A stretch of 11,700 nucleotides of DNA, from NCBI GenBank assembly GCA_022796315.1, contig JAAWIL010000052.1, positions 1-11,700 on the forward strand, given 5' to 3'. How positions within the stretch are numbered: the stretch's first letter is position 1; each line of letters opens with the position of its first letter. Positions 1 to 6,976 of the stretch are shown piece after piece. Below the pieces are notes generated by a model. That model saw only the letters and a program-made list of their open reading frames with translations. It searched no databases and was not told the DNA's origin. The translations under genes and the position numbers were made by a program. This stretch comes from Oscillibacter sp. (GTDB lineage: Bacteria; Bacillota; Clostridia; Oscillospirales; Oscillospiraceae).

Positions 1-95
1 GCCGCCGCAATCCTGGCGGATTGCAAGGGTTTTTAACGAAGTCTGGACGGAAAATACGCCGCCAAGACGTGTGCGGGGAGATTCTAAACAGGCTC
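1..95 (-). repeat. Partial MITE-like inverted-repeat element, copy 1, cut by the window edge
   Basis: Read on the minus strand, this begins with GAGCCTGTTTAGAATC directly after the ribH stop codon. It reaches a central hairpin at 7-24 with arms GCAATCC/GGATTGC and a 4-nt loop at 14-17. The arm is 78 nt long, exactly the arm length of the complete copy at 7476-7636. Both arms start GA(G/A)CCTGT, and both end in CCCTTGCAATCC followed by a G(C/T)CA loop and GGATT. By symmetry, about 65 bp of the element should lie left of the window. It carries no protein, so it would be a non-autonomous element moved by a transposase elsewhere. The central hairpin could also help end rib operon transcription, but it lacks a clear U-tract on that strand. 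Confidence 0.72.
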
Positions 96-557
96 TCAGA
101 GCTGACGAATCAAATTTACCATCTCGATTGCGCCGACAGCGCAGTCATAGCCCTTGTTTCCGGCTTTTGTCCCGGCCCGCTCAATCGCCTGCTCAATATT
201 TTCTGTGGTGAGGACTCCGAACATCACCGGAACGCCGCTTTCCAGAGAAACGGCGGCAATGCCCTTGGATACCTCATTGCAGACATAATCGTAATGGCTG
301 GTAGAGCCCCGGATCACGGCTCCCAGGCAGATCACAGCGTCGTAGTTTCCGCTCTTGGCCATCTTGGACGCAGCCAGCGGGATTTCAAACGCGCCGGGGA
401 CCCACGCGACATGAATGTCCTCCTCGCGCACAGCATGCCGCGTCAAGCCGTCCAACGCCCCGTCCAGCAGCTTGGACGTAATGAACTCATTGAACCGCGC
501 GGCCACGATGCCGATCTTGACCGCATTTGCTACCAGGTTTCCCTCAAATATTTTCAC
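96..557 (-). CDS. ribH: 6,7-dimethyl-8-ribityllumazine synthase
   Basis: The enzyme condenses 5-amino-6-ribitylamino-uracil with 3,4-dihydroxy-2-butanone 4-phosphate to form lumazine, the penultimate riboflavin step. It normally assembles as a cytoplasmic pentamer or 60-mer capsid. At 153 aa it matches the family length of about 154. Visible family motifs are EGNLV near the N-terminus, AWVPGAFEIP (51-60), VIRGSTSHYDYV with the expected catalytic His88, and TTENIEQAIERAGTKAGNKG near the C-terminus. I chose the GTG at 557 because AGAGGGAGAG lies just upstream and the N-terminus then aligns with known RibH. An in-frame ATG at 578 would add seven residues but has no clear ribosome site. The start overlaps the ribBA stop by 14 nt, which suggests translational coupling. 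It is the last gene of the operon, and its TGA touches a MITE-like repeat. Confidence 0.97.
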   Translation of the reverse strand: MKIFEGNLVANAVKIGIVAARFNEFITSKLLDGALDGLTRHAVREEDIHVAWVPGAFEIPLAASKMAKSGNYDAVICLGAVIRGSTSHYDYVCNEVSKGIAAVSLESGVPVMFGVLTTENIEQAIERAGTKAGNKGYDCAVGAIEMVNLIRQL

Positions 558-1773
558 GATACTCTCCCTCTCTTTCATAGGTCAGCATGTGTCCCATGCG
601 TGTCTGTTTTGTTTTCAGATAGAACAGGTCGTAGGGGGTGGGCTTCATTTGAATGGGGACGCGCTGTGTAATTTTCAGGCCAAACTCTGAGAGCTGATAG
701 ACCTTATCCGGGTTGTTCGTCAGCAGCCGCATACTCTTTACGCCCAGTTCCCGTAGAATCTGCGCACCAATATAATACTCCCGCTCGTCGCCGGCAAAGC
801 CCAGCTCCAGATTTGCCTCCAACGTATCCATTCCCCGCTCCTGAAGCGCATAGGCCCGCAGCTTGTTCATCAGGCCGATCCCGCGCCCCTCCTGGCGCAT
901 ATAGAGCAAAACCCCCCGGCCTTCTTTCTCAATTTGGGTCAGAGCGGAGGCAAGCTGTTCGCCGCAGTCACAGCGGAGGGAGCCGAAAGTGTCCCCGGTC
1001 AGACATTCGGAATGGACGCGGCACAGCACCTGTTCGCCGTCGCCGATCTGGCCCTTGACCAGGGCCACATGGTGCTCGCCATTTAATCTGTTGACGAAGC
1101 CATACGCGGTAAAGTCCCCGTATTTCGTGGGCAGGTGGACCTCCGCTGCCCGGTCAACCAGTTTTTCATGGCACTTGCGGTACGTCTGCAAATCCTGGAT
1201 CGTAATCAATTTGATTCCCCACCGTTTTGCCAGCTCCGCAAGCTCCGGGGTGCGCATCATGGTTCCGTCCTCGCGCATAATCTCGCAGCACAAACCGCAT
1301 TCCTTCAGACCGGCCAAACGGCACAGGTCTACCGTCGCCTCGGTATGCCCGTTGCGCTCCAGCACGCCGTTCCGTTTTGCCAGCAGGGGAAACATATGCC
1401 CGGGCCGGCGAAAATCCTCCGGCCTGCTGTCCTCGGATACGCAGGCCAAGGCCGTCACGGAGCGTTCGGCGGCGGAAATGCCGGTAGAGGTGGTCACGTG
1501 GTCAATGGACACGGTAAAAGCCGTCTCGTGATTATCCGTATTCTGCTGTACCATCTGCGGAATTTTCAGTTTTTCCACATAGGCCAGCGACATGGGCATA
1601 CAGATCAGCCCCTTGCCGTAGGTTGCCATGAAATTGATGTTTTCCGTCGTGGCAAACTCAGCCGCGCAGATGAAGTCCCCCTCGTTCTCCCGTGAGGGAT
1701 CATCCGTAACCAAAATGAGTTTGCCGGCCCGAAGATCGCAAAGAGCTTCTTCAATCGTGTTGAACTGTATCAT
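544..1773 (-). CDS. ribBA: Bifunctional 3,4-dihydroxy-2-butanone-4-phosphate synthase / GTP cyclohydrolase II
   Basis: This 409-aa fusion supplies both precursor branches of riboflavin synthesis. The N-terminal RibB half (about 1-200) makes dihydroxybutanone phosphate from ribulose 5-phosphate. The C-terminal RibA half (about 205-400) opens GTP and releases formate and pyrophosphate. The RibB half shows DDPSRENEGD (24-33), the acidic metal-binding loop, and GHTEAT (142-147). The RibA half shows HSECLTGD followed by RCDCGEQL, with Cys257, Cys268 and Cys270 in the spacing of the zinc site, then RQEGRGIGL (293-301). All key residues that I can place are present, so both activities are probably intact. 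The start ATG follows AGGAGGG at a 6-nt spacing. The gene begins 11 nt after ribE, and its end overlaps ribH, as expected within one transcript. Confidence 0.97.
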   Translation of the reverse strand: MIQFNTIEEALCDLRAGKLILVTDDPSRENEGDFICAAEFATTENINFMATYGKGLICMPMSLAYVEKLKIPQMVQQNTDNHETAFTVSIDHVTTSTGISAAERSVTALACVSEDSRPEDFRRPGHMFPLLAKRNGVLERNGHTEATVDLCRLAGLKECGLCCEIMREDGTMMRTPELAELAKRWGIKLITIQDLQTYRKCHEKLVDRAAEVHLPTKYGDFTAYGFVNRLNGEHHVALVKGQIGDGEQVLCRVHSECLTGDTFGSLRCDCGEQLASALTQIEKEGRGVLLYMRQEGRGIGLMNKLRAYALQERGMDTLEANLELGFAGDEREYYIGAQILRELGVKSMRLLTNNPDKVYQLSEFGLKITQRVPIQMKPTPYDLFYLKTKQTRMGHMLTYEREGEYRENI

Positions 1774-1784
1774 TGCCTGCCCTC

Positions 1785-2432
1785 CTAAAATCCGTGTTGA
1801 GATAAAAACTCCTTGGTGATCGCGCTTCCCTGCCGCCCGCTGGTGGAGGGGAGCAGCAGCTTTTCTACATACTTCCCAATCACATCGGTCTCCAGATTGA
1901 CCAAATCGCCGGGTCTCCGTTCCCGCAGCACCGTATGCGCCGCGGTGTAGGGAATGGCGGAAACGGAGAATTCCCGCTGTGTGACTGCCGCCACGGTCAA
2001 ACTGATTCCGTCAACCGCGACAGAGCCTTTCTCTACGATCAAGCGCAAGAGATCCGGCGCCGCGCGGATCGTAAACCAGACCGCCGTATCATCCCGCCGC
2101 ACGTCGGCCACCGTTCCAACGCCATCTACATGACCGGCTACGATATGTCCGTCAAACCGTCCGTTTGCGGGCATGGCCCGCTCCAGATTCACAGGACTTC
2201 CCGTGCGCAGCCCGGACAGGGAGGAACGGTTCAGCGTCTCGTGCATGACATCGGCCGAAAAGGCGCTGCCCGATAAAGCGGTAACGGTGAGACAGACGCC
2301 GTTGACGGCGATACTGTCCCCAACCTTTGCGGTTTCCAAAACGGTTTCTGCCGCTATGGTGAGGACTGCGGAGTGCAGGCCGCGCTGGATGCGGGTTACC
2401 GTTCCAAGCTCCTCAATGATTCCCGTAAACAT
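1785..2432 (-). CDS. ribE: Riboflavin synthase, alpha subunit
   Basis: It dismutates two molecules of 6,7-dimethyl-8-ribityllumazine into riboflavin and a pyrimidine that is reused by RibH. The 215-aa protein opens with the family signature MFTGIIEELG. It contains two lumazine-binding barrels, visible as an internal repeat: GDSIAVNGVCLTV (38-50) matches GSVAVDGISLTV (136-147), and VNLERA (81-86) matches VNLETD (178-183). The segment GHIVAGHVDGVG (95-106) joins the two halves. Its ATG lies inside the end of ribD (20-nt overlap), with GAGGT about 8 nt upstream inside ribD. This gene is called ribE in Bacillus-style naming and ribC in E. coli. The C-terminal 15-20 residues look like a variable extension. 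Confidence 0.96.
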   Translation of the reverse strand: MFTGIIEELGTVTRIQRGLHSAVLTIAAETVLETAKVGDSIAVNGVCLTVTALSGSAFSADVMHETLNRSSLSGLRTGSPVNLERAMPANGRFDGHIVAGHVDGVGTVADVRRDDTAVWFTIRAAPDLLRLIVEKGSVAVDGISLTVAAVTQREFSVSAIPYTAAHTVLRERRPGDLVNLETDVIGKYVEKLLLPSTSGRQGSAITKEFLSQHGF

Positions 2433-3519
2433 TGCCGGTTACCTCGCTTTCCAGCAGAATGTCCTCTCCCAACTGTGTGACGGCTGTATTTTTCAAATGG
2501 AACGCGCGATCAGGGGACGGTACGCCGGGGCCCTCCACCGGCGTTTTGGCCGTCTGTCCACCGAACAGCTTAGGCGCGATATATGCCTGTACTTTCTGCA
2601 CGATGCCGCTTTCCAGCGCCGCCCAATTTAGGGTCCCGCCGCCCTCCAGCAAAATGCTGTCAATGCCCTCCTGTCCCAGCCGCTCCATCAGCTGCGGCAA
2701 ATCAACGTGGCCGTTTTTCCGCCCGGCCGGCAAAATGCGGCAGCCGGCTTGCTCATACGCGGCCCATTTTTCGTGCTCTGAACAGCATGTGGCAAGAATG
2801 GTAGGGATCTGCTTTGCCGTAGTGACCACCTGGGCAGAGAGGGGGGTGCGCAAATGGGTATCACAGATGATGCGAATGGGATTTTTGCACCCGGCTTTCC
2901 GGCAGGTCAGCAGCGGATCATCGGCCAGCACCGTTCCGACCCCCACCATGATTCCGGTGCAGCGGTGGCGCTGGGCCTGCACATGGGAACGGGCTTCTTC
3001 TCCGGTGATCCACTTGGCGTTCCCGGTGTAAGCCGCGATTTTCCCGTCCAGCGTCATGGCGTACTTCATGATGAGAAAGGGGCGCTTTGTCTGTATGTAA
3101 TGAAAGAAGATCTCGTTCAACCGTGCGCACTCGTCCCCCAGGACGCCCTCAGTCACCTCCACGCCCCGCTCCCGGAGAATTTGGATGCCCTTCCCGCCGA
3201 TCAGGGGATTTGGGTCGCGGGCGCCTACCACCACCCGTTTGATACCGGCGCTCAGGATGGCTTCGGTACACGGCGGCTGCCGCCCATAGTGGCAGCAGGG
3301 TTCCAGCGTGACATACAGAGTCGCCCCCTCCGGCGGCCCGGCGCAGGAATCCAGGGCGTTGCGCTCGGCGTGCGGCCGGCCGCATTTCTCGTGCCAGCCC
3401 TGCCCGATGATCTGCCCGTTTTTCACAATGACCGCGCCCACCATCGGATTCGGGGCCGTCCAGCCCTGCCCCTTCTCCGCCAAATGCAAGGCCAAATCCA
3501 TATACGCTTCATCGTTCAT
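2413..3519 (-). CDS. ribD: Bifunctional diaminohydroxyphosphoribosylaminopyrimidine deaminase / 5-amino-6-(5-phosphoribosylamino)uracil reductase
   Basis: It performs the deamination and the NADPH-dependent side-chain reduction after GTP ring opening. In this 368-aa protein the N-terminal cytidine-deaminase-like domain (about 1-145) has the zinc and catalytic residues: His50-Ala-Glu52 in HAERNAL, and Cys75 and Cys84 in EPCCHYGRQPPC. The reductase domain (about 150-365) shows MKYAMTLDGKIA, WITGEEAR, GVGTVLADDPLLT and the ILLEGGGTLN nucleotide-binding loop. I chose the ATG at 3519 because GAGGTGA precedes it and the N-terminus MNDEAYMDLAL fits RibD. The reading frame stays open upstream to 3633, but that stretch crosses two terminator hairpins and does not look coded. 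It is the first gene of the operon and lies behind the FMN riboswitch leader. Confidence 0.97.
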   Translation of the reverse strand: MNDEAYMDLALHLAEKGQGWTAPNPMVGAVIVKNGQIIGQGWHEKCGRPHAERNALDSCAGPPEGATLYVTLEPCCHYGRQPPCTEAILSAGIKRVVVGARDPNPLIGGKGIQILRERGVEVTEGVLGDECARLNEIFFHYIQTKRPFLIMKYAMTLDGKIAAYTGNAKWITGEEARSHVQAQRHRCTGIMVGVGTVLADDPLLTCRKAGCKNPIRIICDTHLRTPLSAQVVTTAKQIPTILATCCSEHEKWAAYEQAGCRILPAGRKNGHVDLPQLMERLGQEGIDSILLEGGGTLNWAALESGIVQKVQAYIAPKLFGGQTAKTPVEGPGVPSPDRAFHLKNTAVTQLGEDILLESEVTGNVYGNH

Positions 3520-3530
3520 AACATCACCTC

Positions 3531-3569
3531 GAAAACAAAAATTGCCCTGAACCAATCGTTCAGAGCAAT
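3531..3569 (-). terminator. Second intrinsic terminator of the rib leader (T2)
   Basis: On the minus strand ATTGCTCTGAAC and GTTCAGGGCAAT form a 12-bp stem (one U-G pair) with a GATTG loop. The stem is followed at once by TTTTTGTTTTC. It ends only about 12 nt before the ribD start codon, so transcription stopped here would never reach ribD. The position between aptamer and first gene fits a riboswitch expression platform. Confidence 0.85.
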
Positions 3570-3594
3570 ACAAATAAACACAGGAATGTACCTG

Positions 3595-3630
3595 CAAAAA
3601 ATAATACTCTGAATTGCAAGCAATCCAGAG
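3595..3630 (-). terminator. First intrinsic terminator of the rib leader (T1)
   Basis: On the minus strand CTCTGGATTG and CAATTCAGAG pair over 10 bp (one G-U) around a CTTG loop, followed by TATTATTTTTT. It sits about 45 nt after the aptamer. With T2 it makes a tandem pair. Its 5' arm shares ATTGCTCTG with the 5' arm of T2, which suggests duplication or a shared alternative partner. Confidence 0.85.
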
Positions 3631-3672
3631 CAATCACAGGTACAGGATGAGAAACTCCACCCTGTCTGCTGC

Positions 3673-3783
3673 GCATCTTCTTCCATCCAGACTATACTGT
3701 CGGCCTCGGAGTTTCACCGAATCATGCCTTTCGGCTCGCGGGCTATACCGCCGGTAGGGACTTACACCCTGCCCTGAAGATTT
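3673..3783 (-). promoter_or_regulatory. FMN riboswitch (RFN element) controlling the rib operon
   Basis: The minus strand carries the highly conserved RFN sequence. It has ATCTTCAGGGCAGGGTG at the 5' end, then ACCGGCGGTATAGCCCGCGA, GAGCCGAAAGGC, GATTCGGTGAAACTCCGA and GACAGTATAGTCTGGATGG. It closes with GAAGAAGAT, which pairs with ATCTTC to form P1. The aptamer binds flavin mononucleotide. In Firmicutes, FMN binding upstream of ribD normally favours transcription termination. Two terminators lie immediately downstream, so feedback repression by FMN is the expected behaviour. Confidence 0.97.
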
Positions 3784-3801
3784 TATTTAATTGACGAACT
3801 C

Positions 3802-3830
3802 AGTATATAGAATGATGGTTCGTTTGTCAA
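3802..3830 (-). promoter_or_regulatory. Sigma-A type promoter of the rib operon
   Basis: On the minus strand there is a perfect -35 TTGACA (3825-3830), a 17-bp spacer and TATACT as -10 (3802-3807). The predicted start is near 3795, so the RNA begins about 12 nt before the FMN aptamer, which is the usual geometry. Such a near-consensus promoter suits an operon regulated mainly by attenuation. Confidence 0.9.
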
Positions 3831-3906
3831 GAAAAATATTTGGATGGGCGTGTCCTCCCCCGTGTTTTAGCATGGTTTTGGCGCCCTGCCCTCGGGAACG
3901 AAAGCA

Positions 3907-3931
3907 GCGCCGGAAGCAAAGCTTCCGGCGC
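3907..3931 (-). terminator. Terminator hairpin after the PBP gene
   Basis: A perfect 11-bp inverted repeat, GCGCCGGAAGC/GCTTCCGGCGC, with a 3-nt loop begins 6 nt after the PBP stop codon on the minus strand. The downstream sequence TGCTTTCGTTCC is only weakly U-rich, so termination may be incomplete, but the position and stem strength support the call. It separates the PBP gene from the rib promoter about 75 nt further on. Confidence 0.75.
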
Positions 3932-3937
3932 CGTGTC

Positions 3938-6670
3938 TTATTCAGTGGTTCCCCAGAAATCCTGCCACCATTCGCCGTTGGCGTCTCCTCCGGAGGGCGG
4001 CTCGACGGGGGGCAGAGGCTCCGCGGGCGGAACGGGGTCCGTGTTGCCGCTGGGCGGGATGGTCCCGGTATCCGGCGGGGGCGGATTGTTGGGGTCGCTG
4101 GGGTCCTGTATGGGATAGTTGGGATCGGTGGGGTCCAGGGGATTCACCGGGTCCAGGGGGTCCGGCGGGGCCGTGGTGTGAACGGGACAGCCCGTGGCGG
4201 GGCGGACGCCGTCGGCGGTGGCGCCGGGCTCCAGCTCCATGGCCTTTTCCACGCTGGAGAGGAGGTACTCGTTGTCCTCCGCCGTCACGGGGCCGTAGTC
4301 CTCCCGGATGTGATCCAGGAAGGCCACCTGCTTGATGCTCTCCTCCGGGCAGAACTCCGTGGCCAGACAGTGGCCCTCGGAGCAGTAGTCCCGCAGGACG
4401 TGGAGGGTGCATTCTCCCTCCGGCGCCGTGCCGCTGGCGATCTCCACGTAGACGGCCCGGCTGCCCCGGCTGTCGGCCTGGCAGGCCGCCGTGGCCTTGA
4501 GGCCGCTGTCGGCGCAGAGGGTCACGGTGGTGAACCCGCCGGGCTTGGAGAAGTCCTTGTTCTCCAGGTTGGCGTGGACGGGCTCCATGACCTTCTTCCA
4601 CAGCGTGATGGCGGGGTTGCCGCCGGAGTAGCTGATGCGGGCGTTGAGCTTGTAGCCGGTCCAGACCGCCGCCACGTAGTAGGGCGTGTAGCCCACGAAG
4701 TAGCGGTCGTAGTTGTCGCTGGTGGTGCCGGTCTTGCCGGCGATGGACATGCCGCTGAAGCGGGCCTGGGTGCCGGTGCCGGCGGCCACGGCGTTTTTCA
4801 GCATCTTGGTCATCAGATAGGCGGTGGTGGCCTTCATGGCCTCGTGGGTCTCGGGCTCCTTCTCCAGGACGGTGTTGCCCTCGGGGTCCTCCACCCGGAG
4901 GTAGGTGTGGGGCTCGTAGTAGACGCCGCCGTTGGCGAAGCAGCAGTAGGCCGCCGCCATCTCCACGGTGCTTAAGCCCCGGTGCAGGCCGCCCATGCCC
5001 AGGGGGCTGCGGTCCATGTCCTCCGGCTCCAGGTCCAGGCCCAGCTTCTCCGTGGCGAAGGCGAAGGCCTCCGGCACGCCGCCGGCCATGAGGGTCTGCA
5101 CGGCGATGGTGTTGATGGAGTGCTGAATACCCGCCTGCACCTGGGTGAAGCCCCGGTAGCGGTTGGGGGAGTTCTTGGGCCAGTGGGTGCCGTTCATCAG
5201 CTCCACCGGATAGTCATCAAAGGCGGTGCCCGGCGTCACGGCCCCGGAGTCGATGGCCGGGGCGTAGGCCGTCAGGGGCTTCATGGAGGAGCCCACCTGG
5301 TGCTTGTCTGTGGCGTAGCTCCAGAGGAGGTTGCCCGTCTTCTCCCCCATGTCGCCCACCTGGGCCACAACGGCGCCGCTGTAGGGGTCCATGATGGTGA
5401 TGCCGGAGTGGATGAGCTGGCCGTCCCGGCTGGTGAGGTCCGGGTTGCTGCCGCTTTTCAGGTTCGTCCGGTCGGCGTAGACGGCCTCGGCGATGTCCTG
5501 GATCTCCGGGTTCAAAGTGGTGTAGATCTTATAGCCGCTGTTGTACAGCTTGACCTCGGCCTCCTCGGTGCTGATGTGGTAGGTCTCGGAGAGGTCCTTG
5601 GTCACCTCCCGGATGACCTCGTCCACGAACCAGCTGTTGTACTCCCGGTTCGCTCTGCCGTCCTTGGCGGCGGCCTCCGCCAGGATGCCCTCGGCGGTGA
5701 CGTTCTCATCGTCGATGAAGTTCAGGGGCTCGGCGGCGTACTCGCGGTACTCCGCCTGGGTGATGAAGGGCCCCCAGGAATCCGGGTCGCCGTCGATGTC
5801 GTCCAGGGTGGCGGGGCCCCGGACCTCGCCGTTCTCGCCGCCGGCCATCTTCTTCAGGATGTTCTCCTGCCGGACCTTGTTAAGCTCCCGGGGCGTGGTG
5901 GTGGTGCCGTTGTCCCGGGTGATGGTGATGTCGTACTTGGGCCCGAACATGGAGGGGTTGTTGGTGATGGCGATGAGGCTGGCGCACTCCGCCGTGGTCA
6001 GGTCCCCCACGTCCTTGCCGAAGTAGAACTGAGCCGCCGTCTGGACGCCGTAGCAGTGCTTGCCCAGGTAGATGCGGTTGAGATACTGCTCCAGGATCTC
6101 CTTTTTCGAGTAGTTCTTCTCAAACTCCAGGGCCCGGAAGATCTCCCGGACCTTCCGGTTGACGTAGGGCTTGTCGTCCTTGGTCATGTTCTTGAGCATC
6201 TGCTGGGTGATGGTGGAGCCGCCGAAGGTGTTCTTCATGCCCAGGAACATGTTGACCACGGCGCCGCCGGTGCGCTTCCAGTCCACGCCGTTGTGGAAGA
6301 AGAAGCGCTCGTCCTCAATGGCCACCACGGCCTGCCAGAGGGCGTCCGGCATATCGTCAATGTCCACCCAGATGCGGTTCTCCTCCCCGTGGATGGTCTG
6401 GAGCTCCTCCCAGGCGCCGCTCTCCTGGTTCTGGTAGTAGATGAAGGAGCTGTAGTTCATGGAGTAGTCCTCCATCCGCACCTGCACCACGGGCATGACC
6501 CGCTCCTCGGCGTACTGCATGAAGATGCCGGCCAGAATGGCGGCGGTACATACGCCGGTCAGCAGGAGCGTGAACAGGACGAAAAAAATGCTCCGAATCA
6601 CGCCGGATACCCCGCCCCGGGGCCGTTTCTTCCGCTTTTTGGTCTCTGTCTGTTTTCTTCCGTTTTCCAC
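3938..6670 (-). CDS. Class A penicillin-binding protein (bifunctional transglycosylase/transpeptidase, PBP1A-like)
   Basis: It polymerises glycan strands from lipid II and cross-links the peptides outside the membrane. I start at the GTG at 6670 because AAAGGAGG lies 8 nt upstream; this gives 910 aa. The N-terminus is short and very basic, followed by one membrane helix (about 25-50). The GT51 domain (about 95-265) has EDERFFFHNGVDW with the catalytic Glu119 region, GGSTITQQMLKN, and EILEQYLNRIYLG. The transpeptidase domain (about 410-700) has SSMK with active-site Ser461, SIN (518-520) and KTGTT (646-650). A region with several cysteines follows. The tail (about 835-895) is rich in PxDP and proline and probably lies in the wall. 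Ponderal names such as ponA or mrcA are possible, but orthology is not provable here. The gene is monocistronic, with its own promoter and terminator. An in-frame ATG at 6748 has no good ribosome site. Confidence 0.95.
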   Translation of the reverse strand: MENGRKQTETKKRKKRPRGGVSGVIRSIFFVLFTLLLTGVCTAAILAGIFMQYAEERVMPVVQVRMEDYSMNYSSFIYYQNQESGAWEELQTIHGEENRIWVDIDDMPDALWQAVVAIEDERFFFHNGVDWKRTGGAVVNMFLGMKNTFGGSTITQQMLKNMTKDDKPYVNRKVREIFRALEFEKNYSKKEILEQYLNRIYLGKHCYGVQTAAQFYFGKDVGDLTTAECASLIAITNNPSMFGPKYDITITRDNGTTTTPRELNKVRQENILKKMAGGENGEVRGPATLDDIDGDPDSWGPFITQAEYREYAAEPLNFIDDENVTAEGILAEAAAKDGRANREYNSWFVDEVIREVTKDLSETYHISTEEAEVKLYNSGYKIYTTLNPEIQDIAEAVYADRTNLKSGSNPDLTSRDGQLIHSGITIMDPYSGAVVAQVGDMGEKTGNLLWSYATDKHQVGSSMKPLTAYAPAIDSGAVTPGTAFDDYPVELMNGTHWPKNSPNRYRGFTQVQAGIQHSINTIAVQTLMAGGVPEAFAFATEKLGLDLEPEDMDRSPLGMGGLHRGLSTVEMAAAYCCFANGGVYYEPHTYLRVEDPEGNTVLEKEPETHEAMKATTAYLMTKMLKNAVAAGTGTQARFSGMSIAGKTGTTSDNYDRYFVGYTPYYVAAVWTGYKLNARISYSGGNPAITLWKKVMEPVHANLENKDFSKPGGFTTVTLCADSGLKATAACQADSRGSRAVYVEIASGTAPEGECTLHVLRDYCSEGHCLATEFCPEESIKQVAFLDHIREDYGPVTAEDNEYLLSSVEKAMELEPGATADGVRPATGCPVHTTAPPDPLDPVNPLDPTDPNYPIQDPSDPNNPPPPDTGTIPPSGNTDPVPPAEPLPPVEPPSGGDANGEWWQDFWGTTE

Positions 6671-6768
6671 AGGAGCTGCCTCCTTTGCTTTCCTGAATCT
6701 TCCAAACGTTCTGCCCTGGCGCAGCTGTGCGCAAAAGACAGGGCACAATACTCCAGAATATGTTTCTC

Positions 6769-6777
6769 ATTATACCA
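6769..6777 (-). promoter_or_regulatory. Extended -10 promoter for the PBP gene
   Basis: The minus strand has TGGTATAAT, a consensus -10 (6769-6774) with an upstream TG extension. A TTGACA just upstream is only 8 bp away and cannot serve as the -35 for this -10. No good -35 sits at 17 bp, which is typical of extended -10 promoters. The leader to the GTG start would be about 90 nt. Confidence 0.65.
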
Positions 6778-6907
6778 TCCTCTGTCAACATTGAAAATGT
6801 CGGATTTTCCCGAAAAAAAGTTCCCGGAGCGCATGGTTTTTTTCCTTTGGGGCAGGATAATTCCAGCAGAAGGGACGAACTTTTTGCCTTTTTGACTTCT
6901 TCCGCTC

Positions 6908-6936
6908 TTGCAATCCGTTTCCGTTTCGTGTAAAAT
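6908..6936 (+). promoter_or_regulatory. Promoter for the DUF1292 gene and probably 6S RNA
   Basis: TTGCAA (6908-6913), a 17-bp spacer and TAAAAT (6931-6936) match a housekeeping promoter. It lies 40 nt before the DUF1292 start and faces away from the PBP promoter. The 306-bp divergent gap (6671-6976) otherwise holds only AT-rich leader sequence and the PBP promoter. Confidence 0.72.
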
Positions 6937-6976
6937 AGCCCCAAAGCCGCTTCCGCGGCCGGAGAGGAGGACACCC

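Noticed and set aside
3520..3633. An N-terminal extension of RibD from an upstream ATG at 3633
   Set aside because: The extension runs across two terminator hairpins and lacks a ribosome site. The start at 3519 has GAGGTGA and matches the family.
6776..6797. TTGACA on the minus strand as the -35 of the PBP promoter
   Set aside because: It is only 8 bp from the TATAAT, too close to work with it. The extended -10 explains the promoter better.
4982..6895. A 637-codon open frame on the plus strand opposite the PBP gene, and a similar one at 3791-4975
   Set aside because: They are antisense shadows of a GC-rich gene with low-complexity Gly/Val/Leu/His composition and no ribosome site. The minus-strand PBP has complete catalytic motifs.
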